A stretch of DNA of 46,225 nucleotides from Alcanivorax sp. DSM 26293 (GCF_900107995.1 NZ_FNUM01000013.1:1-46225); one strand, 5' to 3'; positions 38,272-46,130 are shown, numbered from the stretch's first letter. Notes: a model not told the origin generated them from the letters alone. Translations and numbers: made by a program.

Positions 38272-39069
38272 GAAGCAAGGAACCCAAAGAGTTTGATAAA
38301 AATTTTAGCGGCTAAAACTGCTCTCACTCTGACTCTGATCAGCGGCAGTTTGTCGTCACCGGCCTTAGCCGGCATCCCTACCTTTGACGCTACCAACGTC
38401 ATTCAAACCACGATTAACGCCATGGAATCTGTTTCGCAGACCTTGCAGCAGATTGAGCAGTATCAGACGCAAATCCAGCAATACGAGAACCAACTGCAAA
38501 ACACCGCCGGGCCGGATGTCTATTTGTGGGATCAAGCCGAGGGAACTGTGGCCGATTTGCTTGGCGCAACGGATGCTCTGGAGCGCTACAAACAGCAGTT
38601 GGGCAGCCTTGATGAGTTCATGTCGGTTTATCAGGACGTGGATTATTACGGCAATTCTCCCTGTTTCACTGCTGAGGGCTGTTCAGAACAAGAACAGGCG
38701 ATGATGGCGCGTAACCGGGGCTTAGCCAGCCAGGGGCAGAAGCAAGCCAATGACGCAATGCTAAAAGGACTGGATCAGCAACAGGAGGCCTTGCGTAATG
38801 ACGCCCGCCGCCTGGAGAAGCTGCAGAGCAGTGCCCAGGGCGGCGATGGCCAAATGCAGGCATTGGGCTTCGCTAACCAGTTCGCCAGCCAGCAAGCGAA
38901 TCAGCTGCTGCAGATTCGTGGAATGCTCGCTGCCCAGCAAACGGCAATGGTGGCCCGGATGCAGGCAGAGGCCGACAGGGAAGCGCAAGAAACCACCGCT
39001 CGACATCACCTCTACGAAGGCATGACTACGCCGACAGACCGTTCAAAAAGCCAGGAGTTTAAACCATGA
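38269..39069 (+). CDS. trbJ: P-type conjugative transfer protein TrbJ
   Basis: 266-aa periplasmic VirB5-like component of the IncP mating-pair apparatus. A signal peptide (KILAAKTALTLTLISGSLSS, cleavage after PALA at residue 34) is followed by long Gln-rich helices (QTLQQIEQYQTQIQQYENQLQ; ALGFANQFASQQANQLLQI). The ATG at 38269 follows GGAGG by seven bases; an upstream TTG at 38224 is unlikely. A KorB-type operator lies inside the first codons (38303-38317). It is coupled to trbK by ATGA. Its last residues (TPTDRSKSQEFKP) resemble the tail of TrbK. Confidence 0.9.
   Translation: MEARNPKSLIKILAAKTALTLTLISGSLSSPALAGIPTFDATNVIQTTINAMESVSQTLQQIEQYQTQIQQYENQLQNTAGPDVYLWDQAEGTVADLLGATDALERYKQQLGSLDEFMSVYQDVDYYGNSPCFTAEGCSEQEQAMMARNRGLASQGQKQANDAMLKGLDQQQEALRNDARRLEKLQSSAQGGDGQMQALGFANQFASQQANQLLQIRGMLAAQQTAMVARMQAEADREAQETTARHHLYEGMTTPTDRSKSQEFKP
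38303..38317. promoter_or_regulatory. KorB-type operator (OB), copy 2, in the trbJ 5' end
   Basis: TTTTAGCGGCTAAAA contains TTTAGCGGCTAAA, an exact RK2 KorB operator. It lies 34 bp inside trbJ, about 100 bp downstream of the putative promoter, so bound KorB could block the trbJKL unit. Confidence 0.75.
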
Positions 39070-39215
39070 AGATTTTGCTGAATGTGGCCCTGTTGTGCTT
39101 GATGAGTCTGGTTTCGGGTTGTGGTGATGACAATGAGAACCAGAAGGAAAAGGACGTTTGGGAAGGTTTTTCTGACCCGGTTGATCGCTCAAAGAGCAAG
39201 GAGTTCCAGCCATGA
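39066..39215 (+). CDS. trbK: TrbK-like entry-exclusion lipoprotein
   Basis: 49-aa lipoprotein: a signal with lipobox LVSGC (C19), then a short charged tail (GDDNENQKEKDVWEGFSDPVDRS...). Position between trbJ and trbL, small size and lipid anchor match RK2 TrbK, which blocks entry of like plasmids. ATGA overlaps on both sides show translational coupling. The C-terminal DPVDRSKSKEFQP mirrors the TrbJ tail TPTDRSKSQEFKP; part of this DNA also encodes the next gene's Shine-Dalgarno (AAGGAGTTC). Confidence 0.8.
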   Translation: MKILLNVALLCLMSLVSGCGDDNENQKEKDVWEGFSDPVDRSKSKEFQP

Positions 39216-40468
39216 AAGCAATGCTCTCAAGGATGCTCATTGCAGGACCACCGTTACTCCTGTCTCAATCTGCCTTTGCTGCGGTTGAAAAAGAAGGGGT
39301 CCTTAACGAGGTTGCGGCAAGGTACCTGGAAGCCAGTGCCACCTGGGGAGGTGTTATTACCGGCTATGCGGAATGGTTGTTCTGGACGCTAGCCGTTATC
39401 TCGATGGTGTGGACGTTTGGTTTTATGGCCTTACGCCAAGCTGACCTTGGTGAGTTCTTCTCCGAATTTATTCGGTTCACGATCTTTACCGGGTTTTTCT
39501 ACTGGCTTTTGAGTAATGGCCCGGATATGGCAATGGCCATTATTCGATCACTCTCTATTGTCGGTGGGGAAGCATCAGGAATGGGGCGCAGCCTATCGCC
39601 TTCAACGCCGATTGATATTGCTTTCGACATCCTGGCGAAGGCCGGTAAAAGCTACGAGTGGAGTAGTCCCATCGACAACCTGTCCATCTTCTTGATTACC
39701 CTTGCCATTCTGGCGTGTCTGGCCGTGGTCGCGGCTAATGTCCTGTTGGCCATGCTCACCGCTTACATTCTGGCGTATGCCGGAATTTTCGTGCTTGGGT
39801 TTGGTGGTTCCAGATGGACCAGCGATATTGCGTTTAACTACTTTCGGGCAGTAATCGGTATTGGGTTAAAACTGATGGCGATGACCCTGATGATTGGCAT
39901 TGGCGTTTCCATCCTGGACGGTTACCACAATAGTCTTTCAGAGAATGCCACCATTACAGAACTGATGGTCGTTTTCGTTGTGTGCCTGGTGCTGGTGATC
40001 CTGATCAATACCGTTCCCAACGTGATTGCAGGTCTGATTCCTGGGGGAGGCTCCGCTGGTGCTGCGGGCAGCTCCTTCGGTGCGGGAACGCTTGTCGGTG
40101 CTGCGGTAGGCGCAGGTGCGATGTCTGCTGGTGGTGCGGGTCTTGCAGTCAAGGGGGCGGCGGCAACATCCAGGGGAGCGTCGGGAGGGGTTAGCGCGAT
40201 AAAGGCAGCGATGGCCACTGCACAGGCAGATCAAGCCAGACAAGCCCCAACTGTTGCCCCTGCGATGGGTGGCAAGCAATCCACCTTTTCCCAAAAGATG
40301 GGGCAGGGGGTTGGAACCGCTGTTAGCGCTGCTGGGCATCTGAGACAAGGCATAAGCCAGGTCAGATCTGAAAACCGGCAGGCAGCTATTTCTCAAACGG
40401 CAGGGGGCAAGGTGGCAGATGCCATCAAGGCCCAGTTTGAAGACAAGAAGCCCGAAGACGACGAGTAA
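39212..40468 (+). CDS. trbL: P-type conjugative transfer protein TrbL
   Basis: 418-aa polytopic inner-membrane VirB6-like channel component. It has a signal-like N-terminus, then several transmembrane helices (about 48-66, 84-103, 153-195, 207-233, 249-267). A Gly/Ala-rich and Gln-rich soluble tail (about 275-418; GGGSAGAAGSSFGAGTLVG...) ends in EDKKPEDDE, as in RK2 TrbL. No further trb genes follow; the unit ends at a stem-loop. Confidence 0.9.
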   Translation: MKAMLSRMLIAGPPLLLSQSAFAAVEKEGVLNEVAARYLEASATWGGVITGYAEWLFWTLAVISMVWTFGFMALRQADLGEFFSEFIRFTIFTGFFYWLLSNGPDMAMAIIRSLSIVGGEASGMGRSLSPSTPIDIAFDILAKAGKSYEWSSPIDNLSIFLITLAILACLAVVAANVLLAMLTAYILAYAGIFVLGFGGSRWTSDIAFNYFRAVIGIGLKLMAMTLMIGIGVSILDGYHNSLSENATITELMVVFVVCLVLVILINTVPNVIAGLIPGGGSAGAAGSSFGAGTLVGAAVGAGAMSAGGAGLAVKGAAATSRGASGGVSAIKAAMATAQADQARQAPTVAPAMGGKQSTFSQKMGQGVGTAVSAAGHLRQGISQVRSENRQAAISQTAGGKVADAIKAQFEDKKPEDDE

Positions 40469-40477
40469 GCAAGTGTG

Positions 40478-40502
40478 CCGACCGGCATGGCGCGCCGGTC
40501 GG
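40478..40502 (+). terminator. Stem-loop after trbL
   Basis: CCGACCGGC (40478-40486) pairs perfectly with GCCGGTCGG (40494-40502) around a 7-base loop, 9 bp after the trbL stop. There is no strong T-run. It probably ends or stabilises the trbJKL transcript. Confidence 0.6.
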
Positions 40503-40854
40503 AGCATTCCTAACCCACTTGTAGAGAGGCAAAGGGCTCGGCTGGAGGAATCCACCGAGTGATGCCTGCTATGAATGGCCATTAACCTAACCGGTGGATA
40601 GTAGGGGAGGGGGGGTAAGGCCTAGGCCAGAGATGATCACGAAGGTGGGTGCTAGTGGGTGCCGTGGGGAGTGTTGGTAGGCTTTTTTTAGCTGCTAAAA
40701 TTTGCCTGTACCCTATTTTCTTGAGTCATGTACCGGTCAGGATGGAGGAAGTTAAGCTGGACGATCTGATAAAGTTCTTCTGGGTAGGCCTGAAATGCTA
40801 GTTTTCTGAGTACAGGCCTGATTAGAGCGCAGTCGTAAGGTGGCATTAACAATA
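40503..40854 (+). other. Upstream region of the large NTPase gene
   Basis: Non-coding. It contains a KorB-like palindrome at 40686-40700 and G-rich sequence around 40600-40660 (GTGGGTGCTAGTGGGTGCCGTGGGG). I find no confident -35/-10 pair. Confidence 0.4.
40686..40700. promoter_or_regulatory. KorB-like operator (OB), copy 3
   Basis: TTTTAGCTGCTAAAA contains TTTAGCTGCTAAA: the RK2 KorB operator with T instead of G/C at the centre. It lies about 155 bp upstream of the NACHT-like gene, the usual place for KorB control. Confidence 0.6.
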
Positions 40855-43800
40855 ATGATCGAAAGAGCCTTCCAAGATATTCCTGATGGGGAAATTAGAG
40901 CTGCTGACCAGCAGTCGTTCTTAGTCGGCCTTGGTTGGGGGAGGGCCTCCACATGGGATGATTTGCTGCAATCAAAGCGTATAACGATAGTTTCTGAAGC
41001 TGGTTCTGGTAAGACCTACGAATGTCGTGCGCAGGCAGAGAGGCTGTGGGCTGCGGGTGAACCAGCTTTTTTTGTCGAATTGGCAGCTTTGGCGACCGAA
41101 GATCTTCGTGGGCTGCTAGATGCAGATGAGGAAGCTAGGTTGGATGAATGGTTTGCCTCGCAATTTGGGCTTGCGACATTTTTCTTGGATTCGATTGATG
41201 AGCTTAAATTAACACAAGGTTCGTTTGATCGTGCGCTCAAACGGCTTAAAAAGTGTGTCGGGAATCAACTTCACCGAGCGAGAATCATTATTACGACCCG
41301 GCCGATTCCTTTCGACGAACAGAGGGTCCGAAACGTACTGCCTGTTCCTGTTGTACCCTCTTCGGAATCTAATGAAGAGACATTTGCGAAAATTGCAATG
41401 TGTGAACACAAGGATCAGCTTGCTGATAAGAATAAGGATCAAGCTCCGGAATGGCGATCCGTTGCCTTGATGCCTTTGTCGGACGAACAGGTTATCCAAT
41501 TTTCTCAAAGTCAAGGCGTGACGGATCCTGATAGTCTTTTGGCTGATTTACGGCGCCGGAATGCTCAAGAGTTTGCTCGAAGACCCCAGGATTTAATTGA
41601 ATTGTGCGTTGACTGGCGTGAGCATAAGCGCATCCGAAGACATCGTGATCAGGTTGCTACGAATGTTCGGTTGAAGCTGCTGCCTAGCGACGAGAGACCT
41701 GAGCCCGCAGAATTATCAGTCGATAAGGCGATCGAAGGTGCTAGCCGTCTCGCTCTAGCAGTGCAAATGACTCGCCGTTTAACAATCCGTCATAATGCGG
41801 CATCTGACGATATTGATGCGGAAGCTGCTCTGGATCCAGCCACTATACTTTCTGATTGGCAGCCGAACGAACGAAAAGCGCTACTTGAGCGCCCGTTATT
41901 CGGCTTTGCGTCGTATGGGCGAGTGCGTTTTCATCACCGCTCTGTTGCTGAGTATCTGGCTGCACAGCGGTTAATAACTCTTCGAAGTGAAGGTATGCCG
42001 TTTAGAGCCCTCAAACGGCTTCTCTTCGCAGAGACTAGAGGCAAGACAATCGTTCGCCCCTCCAAGCGGCCAGTCGCGGGCTGGGTGGCTATGCATGAGG
42101 ATGGTGTATTTGAGCTCTTGAGGGATCATGAACCAGCAGTCCTCCTAGACGAAGGTGACCCCGAGTCCTTAACGCAAACGCAGCGAAATCAGGCGCTTCG
42201 TGCCTTCGCGGACCGCTATGGACCTGGTGGGTGGAGAGGGTTGCGGGTGCCTCACATCCAGGTCCACCGTTTTGCTACGAAAGAGCTGGCCGATGAAATC
42301 AACAGAATCTGGCACAGAGGTGTGGAAAACCCGGATGTACGTGAGGTCCTTGTCAGCCTCATTGAGGCAGGAGGCATCGAAGCTTGTGCGGATATTGCAT
42401 TCGATGCTGCTCAGGACAGTGCTGCACCTGTGATTGAGCGTATAGCCGCTATTGATGCGTTGGTTGCCCTCGATGACAAGAGGCTAACGCAGATTGCTAC
42501 CAGTATTGCTGATGCCGAAAAAACTTGGAATGAGGGAGAGGCGCGCGGTGCTGTATTGCGTCTTTTTCCAAAGTACATGTCGGTTGAGAGCCTCTGTCGT
42601 ACTCTCCAATGGATGAAACAAGAAACTCGGAGTGTAGGGGACCTTAGCTGGCAACTTCCAAGCATAGTAGCAGAGTCCCCCCTTGATCTGCCCGCTCTTG
42701 AAAGGCTTCGGGATGGCCTCGTGAGCCTGGTTTCAGAAGGACTTAAATGGCGAGCAGAGTGGCCGCATATTACGAGCGATAGGCCGTTCTTATGTGGAGT
42801 GCTTGCCGCAACATGTGAGCGGGGCCTCGATCTTAATCAAGATGACAGGTGGCTGCATGCCGGTGCGCTTGCTGTGCGAGTACATCATCGAGACCATGGG
42901 GACGATTCACCGATAAAATCCCTTCGTGAGCGCCTTGCCAATCTTAATGCAAACGATAATGCTCGCCTTTTCTGGGTTGAGGACGCTTTGCTTCTGTCGC
43001 TCCATGAATTCGAAGAACCTTGGCGACGACTCGCAGAAATTACAATTCATGATGGGCCGGTTCAGCTAAGAGCGGATCGAGATTTGCCATGGGTGAGTGA
43101 GGCACTTGGTGACTCGACACGCGAAGCAGATGATAGGGCCATGCTCTTAGAGGCGGCGATCCGTCTATCGCCCGACCGTGATACATGGAGAGAACATGTT
43201 GAGGGGCTGAAGTCTCTAATAGCGGATGTGCCTTTATTCGTGAATAGACTCGACGATTTATTGAAACCGTCAAGACACGAAAAAGAGCACCGCCGCTGGG
43301 AGAAAAGGCAGGCTTTACGAAAGAAGCAAGAGGAGAGAAAAAAAGCTAAGGGGCGCGCTAGCTGGGTTCAGTTTTGGCGGGAGATTGCTAATCAGCCTGA
43401 AAGCGCTTTTTCGTCTGAGCGCGGTTGGAACACGGCTTGGAACTTATGGAGAGCGATGCGCCACGTAGGTGATGACAGTAGATCGTCGGGCTGGAACCGC
43501 CGCTTCATTGAGGAGCAATTTAACTCCGAAACTGCGGATAGACTTCGCCGTATTCTGATGGCGGCCTGGCGCGATGACCTTCCAACGTTGTCAAGCGAAA
43601 GGCCGGAAGATCAGCGTAATACATACCTTGTACGCTGGCAGCTAGGTCTTGCTGCGATCTATGCCGAAGCAGAGGATTCCCTTTGGGCGACTAAGCTCAG
43701 CCATGCCGAGGCCCAGTTGGCGGCACGGTATGCTCCAATAGAGCTGAATGGTCTACCGCAATGGTTAGAGCCTCTCGGAATGGTGCATCCAACAGCCATA

Positions 43801-45156
43801 GATCAGACACTCGGAAATGAGTTGTCATGGGAGCTAAACCAAACACCGGCTACGCATGGCTATTCAGGTTTGCTTCAAGGGATCGACTATGCGCCCGAGA
43901 GTTTAGCTAGATTGTTTCTGCCAAGGTTAGAGTCTTGGCTTGAGGCAGGTGGTGATCAAAGCGATAGCGCCGATAGCGAGACCGGAATGGAGGAAAGAAT
44001 CCGGAAGGTCACGGGGTGTATTTTGAAACATGGCGATGATGCAGCAATTGAAAAGCTGCAAGATCGGGCACTCCAAAGACTGGAGCAACAATTACCTTTA
44101 GGGATGCGCCTTGTTTGGCTGTCGCTAGTCATGAGAATCAATCCTCAAGTGGGTGTCGATAAGCTAGCGGCTCAGCTTGAGGCAGTTGAGCCAGCTGAGC
44201 ACTCAGAAGCTGTGACATGCTTCGCCAATCTTTTTGGGGATCGTCTGGGTGAAATTATTAGCTTAAACGACGGGCGTTTCACTCCCCAGTTATTACTGCG
44301 GCTGCTTCGGCTAGCGTACCGCCATATTCGAATACAGGATGATGCATATCATGAAGGGTCCTATTCGCCGGATACTCGAGACGATGCTGAGCGAGCACGC
44401 AATAATATAGTGACGGCAATGTTTGACGCTAAGAGCGAAGAAGGGCTGGTCGCCAAGCTCGAGATGGCTGCAGATCCTTTGTTCGATCACTTTAAGGATC
44501 GCATTTTGGCTGTGGCAGAAGAGAATTGGGCGCAGGAGGTTGATGCTGGCGCGTTTGATGAGGCTCAAGCAGTGGCGCTTGATCAAAGCGGTGAAGCGCC
44601 AGCATCAACGAATGAAGCCATATTTGCGATTATGAAGGATCGGTTGTCTGACCTTGATGATCTTCTTTTGTGTGATGCTTCGCCACGGGAAGCCTGGGCG
44701 GGGATATTAGACGAAAAGGTTATGCGGCGAGAAATTGCTCGTGAGCTAAGGCATGCTTCTAATTCGATCTACACTGTGGATCAGGAGGCCGTGACAGCCG
44801 ACGAAAAGGAGACTGACATACGTTTGCGCTCTGTTAATTCAAAACATGAGGCTGTCATCGAGCTTAAACTTGGTGATCGACGTACATTCAAAGACTTACG
44901 AGATACAATTGAAAATCAGCTGGTTAGAAAATACATGGCAGCAGAGCATAGTAAGGCGGGGGTTTTGCTGGTGACCCTTGCAAAAGACCGTCACTGGAAA
45001 GTTGAAAACCGTTTTATCCAGGCAGATGAATTGTTGTCGCTATTGAAGGATGAGGCGGCAAGAGTTCAGGAGGCGTCGGGGGGAGAGGTTTTTATAGGCG
45101 TGCATCTTCTCGATTTGCGGCCTAGGTTGCCTGTTGAGTCTCAAGCTAAGTCCTGA
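40855..45156 (+). CDS. NACHT/STAND-like NTPase with C-terminal PD-(D/E)xK-like nuclease motif
   Basis: About 1433 aa. The N-terminal P-loop NTPase has Walker A VSEAGSGKT (46-54), Walker B FFLDSIDE (109-116) and a sensor-like ITTRP (about 146-150), typical of NACHT ATPases. A winged-helix-like segment with RVRFHHRSVAEYLAAQRL (about 360-375) is followed by a long helical region, probably repeats, with a basic coiled coil (about 800-845). Near the C-terminus D1321 (TDIRLRS), E1336-x-K1338 (AVIELKLG) and IENQLVRKYM fit a restriction-endonuclease-like fold. Bacterial NACHT proteins are antiphage sensors; here the predicted effector is DNA cleavage. GTG at 40840 is an alternative start. AT-rich, so recently acquired. 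Confidence 0.8.
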   Translation: MIERAFQDIPDGEIRAADQQSFLVGLGWGRASTWDDLLQSKRITIVSEAGSGKTYECRAQAERLWAAGEPAFFVELAALATEDLRGLLDADEEARLDEWFASQFGLATFFLDSIDELKLTQGSFDRALKRLKKCVGNQLHRARIIITTRPIPFDEQRVRNVLPVPVVPSSESNEETFAKIAMCEHKDQLADKNKDQAPEWRSVALMPLSDEQVIQFSQSQGVTDPDSLLADLRRRNAQEFARRPQDLIELCVDWREHKRIRRHRDQVATNVRLKLLPSDERPEPAELSVDKAIEGASRLALAVQMTRRLTIRHNAASDDIDAEAALDPATILSDWQPNERKALLERPLFGFASYGRVRFHHRSVAEYLAAQRLITLRSEGMPFRALKRLLFAETRGKTIVRPSKRPVAGWVAMHEDGVFELLRDHEPAVLLDEGDPESLTQTQRNQALRAFADRYGPGGWRGLRVPHIQVHRFATKELADEINRIWHRGVENPDVREVLVSLIEAGGIEACADIAFDAAQDSAAPVIERIAAIDALVALDDKRLTQIATSIADAEKTWNEGEARGAVLRLFPKYMSVESLCRTLQWMKQETRSVGDLSWQLPSIVAESPLDLPALERLRDGLVSLVSEGLKWRAEWPHITSDRPFLCGVLAATCERGLDLNQDDRWLHAGALAVRVHHRDHGDDSPIKSLRERLANLNANDNARLFWVEDALLLSLHEFEEPWRRLAEITIHDGPVQLRADRDLPWVSEALGDSTREADDRAMLLEAAIRLSPDRDTWREHVEGLKSLIADVPLFVNRLDDLLKPSRHEKEHRRWEKRQALRKKQEERKKAKGRASWVQFWREIANQPESAFSSERGWNTAWNLWRAMRHVGDDSRSSGWNRRFIEEQFNSETADRLRRILMAAWRDDLPTLSSERPEDQRNTYLVRWQLGLAAIYAEAEDSLWATKLSHAEAQLAARYAPIELNGLPQWLEPLGMVHPTAIDQTLGNELSWELNQTPATHGYSGLLQGIDYAPESLARLFLPRLESWLEAGGDQSDSADSETGMEERIRKVTGCILKHGDDAAIEKLQDRALQRLEQQLPLGMRLVWLSLVMRINPQVGVDKLAAQLEAVEPAEHSEAVTCFANLFGDRLGEIISLNDGRFTPQLLLRLLRLAYRHIRIQDDAYHEGSYSPDTRDDAERARNNIVTAMFDAKSEEGLVAKLEMAADPLFDHFKDRILAVAEENWAQEVDAGAFDEAQAVALDQSGEAPASTNEAIFAIMKDRLSDLDDLLLCDASPREAWAGILDEKVMRREIARELRHASNSIYTVDQEAVTADEKETDIRLRSVNSKHEAVIELKLGDRRTFKDLRDTIENQLVRKYMAAEHSKAGVLLVTLAKDRHWKVENRFIQADELLSLLKDEAARVQEASGGEVFIGVHLLDLRPRLPVESQAKS

Positions 45157-45290
45157 GCGGTATTGGAATCGTGGTGTTATGAACGCCGTTACTCAATCGG
45201 TAATTGCGCTGAATGGTATTTTTCATGGTATTAAATGCAGGCAGTCTTTTAAGTTGTTGAAATTAAACATTTAATTTAAATTGGTTATGT
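45157..45290 (+). other. Island right-end region
   Basis: AT-rich and gene-free (for example TTAAACATTTAATTTAAATTGG at about 45263). TTTTTCATGGTATTA (45219-45233) mirrors a left-end motif. Likely recombinase or host-factor binding sites. Confidence 0.4.
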
Positions 45291-45300
45291 TTGAGTGGGA
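45291..45300 (+). repeat. attR: right attachment-site repeat
   Basis: An exact copy of TTGAGTGGGA, here followed by GTAG. In the guaA reading frame this gives GAG TGG GAG TAG, the same Glu-Trp-Glu-stop as the current guaA end but with different codons, followed by a terminator. It marks where host DNA resumes after the island. Confidence 0.85.
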
Positions 45301-45357
45301 GTAGCCGGCAACGACGGGCACTCTCTGGTAACCGTCTGTCAATGACAGGCGTTCATT

Positions 45358-45390
45358 CAACCCGGCGCCATTGCCGGGTTGTTTGTTTTT
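45358..45390 (+). terminator. Displaced native guaA terminator
   Basis: CAACCCGGC (45358-45366) pairs with GCCGGGTTG (45373-45381) around GCCATT, followed by TTTGTTTTT. It starts 54 bp after the ancestral guaA stop codon reconstructed at attR, so it fits as the guaA terminator before island insertion. Confidence 0.85.
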
Positions 45391-45426
45391 GGACTTTGAT
45401 TAATTACCTGGAATTACCCGGTTTTT

Positions 45427-45621
45427 CTATTTGAACCTCAGTGCATCCACCAGCAAGCGAAACAGCGGGGATGATTGACGGCGACTCGGGTAATACAGGT
45501 AATAGCCGTCATAGGTGGTAAACCAGTCATTCAACAGACTGACCGGTTTTCCGCTGTGCAGTTCTTCTCTCACCATTGCGGTCGGCGCCCACGCTGGAAA
45601 AATGCCCCTGTTACAGAACGT
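45427..45621 (-). pseudogene. LysR-family regulator, C-terminal remnant
   Basis: The last ~64 codons of a LysR-type regulator: GIFPAWAPTAMVREELHSGKP..LLNDW..TYDGYYLYYPSRRQSSPLFRLLVDALRFK. This is the typical end of the effector-binding domain of the family. Upstream the frame meets a TGA at 45622-45624, and the adjacent DNA belongs to the cadR 3' region, so the N-terminal HTH and most of the effector domain are gone. A deletion appears to have joined it to cadR. Confidence 0.75.
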
Positions 45622-45646
45622 TCAGGAGAGTTTTTGGAACCGGGTG

Positions 45647-46057
45647 TCAGCCGCTCGAAACCGGAGTAGCCGACAAATTCCGCAATATGCCGCATTGCTC
45701 GACTGTCCGACGGTTTGAACAGCTGCGGCGCAGCATTCTCAGTTGCTCGTTCAGTTTGGTTAGTTCCTGGATACGCGCCTCCACCTGCTCGATATGCCTA
45801 TCCATCATCCGATTCACGTCATCACATTGTGCGCCGGGGGAACGGCTTAACCCCAATAATTGCCGGATCTCCGGCAAACTGAGATCCAGGCTGCGACAGT
45901 GCTTGATGAACAGTAATTGCTCAACGGCAACTTCATCGTACAGGCGAAAATTACCTTCACTGCGTTCTGCGGAGGCAATCAATTGTTCCTTTTCATAATG
46001 CCGGATGGTTTGCACGGAGCAGCCAGTCACTTTCGACAGTTCGCCGATTTTTATCAT
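45647..46057 (-). CDS. cadR: Cd(II)/Pb(II)-responsive MerR-family regulator CadR
   Basis: 136 aa: an N-terminal MerR winged helix (MIKIGELSKVTGCSVQTIRHYEKEQL), a long dimerisation helix, and the metal-binding cysteines C78 (GAQCDDVN), C113 (RSCSNRR) and C122 (EQCGILRNLS), the CadR/PbrR signature. It should activate a divergent metal-export promoter by untwisting an over-long spacer. That promoter is present at 46073-46103, but its target gene has been replaced by an IS. Full length by family comparison. Confidence 0.93.
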   Translation of the reverse strand: MIKIGELSKVTGCSVQTIRHYEKEQLIASAERSEGNFRLYDEVAVEQLLFIKHCRSLDLSLPEIRQLLGLSRSPGAQCDDVNRMMDRHIEQVEARIQELTKLNEQLRMLRRSCSNRRTVEQCGILRNLSATPVSSG

Positions 46058-46072
46058 CTCTCAATATTCCGA

Positions 46073-46103
46073 TTGACTCTATAGTTGTTATAGAGTTTAT
46101 AGT
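46073..46103 (+). promoter_or_regulatory. CadR-controlled MerR-type promoter
   Basis: -35 TTGACT (46073-46078) and -10 TATAGT (46098-46103) are separated by an over-long 19-bp spacer. A perfect dyad CTCTATA-GTTGT-TATAGAG (46077-46095) lies between them. This is the standard MerR-family operator layout, directed to the right, away from cadR and into the IS copy that begins 27 bp later. Confidence 0.85.
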
Positions 46104-46130
46104 GACCGTCTGTACATTCTCAAGGGCTTT

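Noticed and set aside
34359-40700. The three TTTTAGCnGCTAAAA palindromes as Rho-independent terminators
   Set aside because: The stems are AT-rich at their base with almost no loop, and there is no consistent T-run on one side. One lies inside a coding region, and the match to the KorB operator is much more specific.
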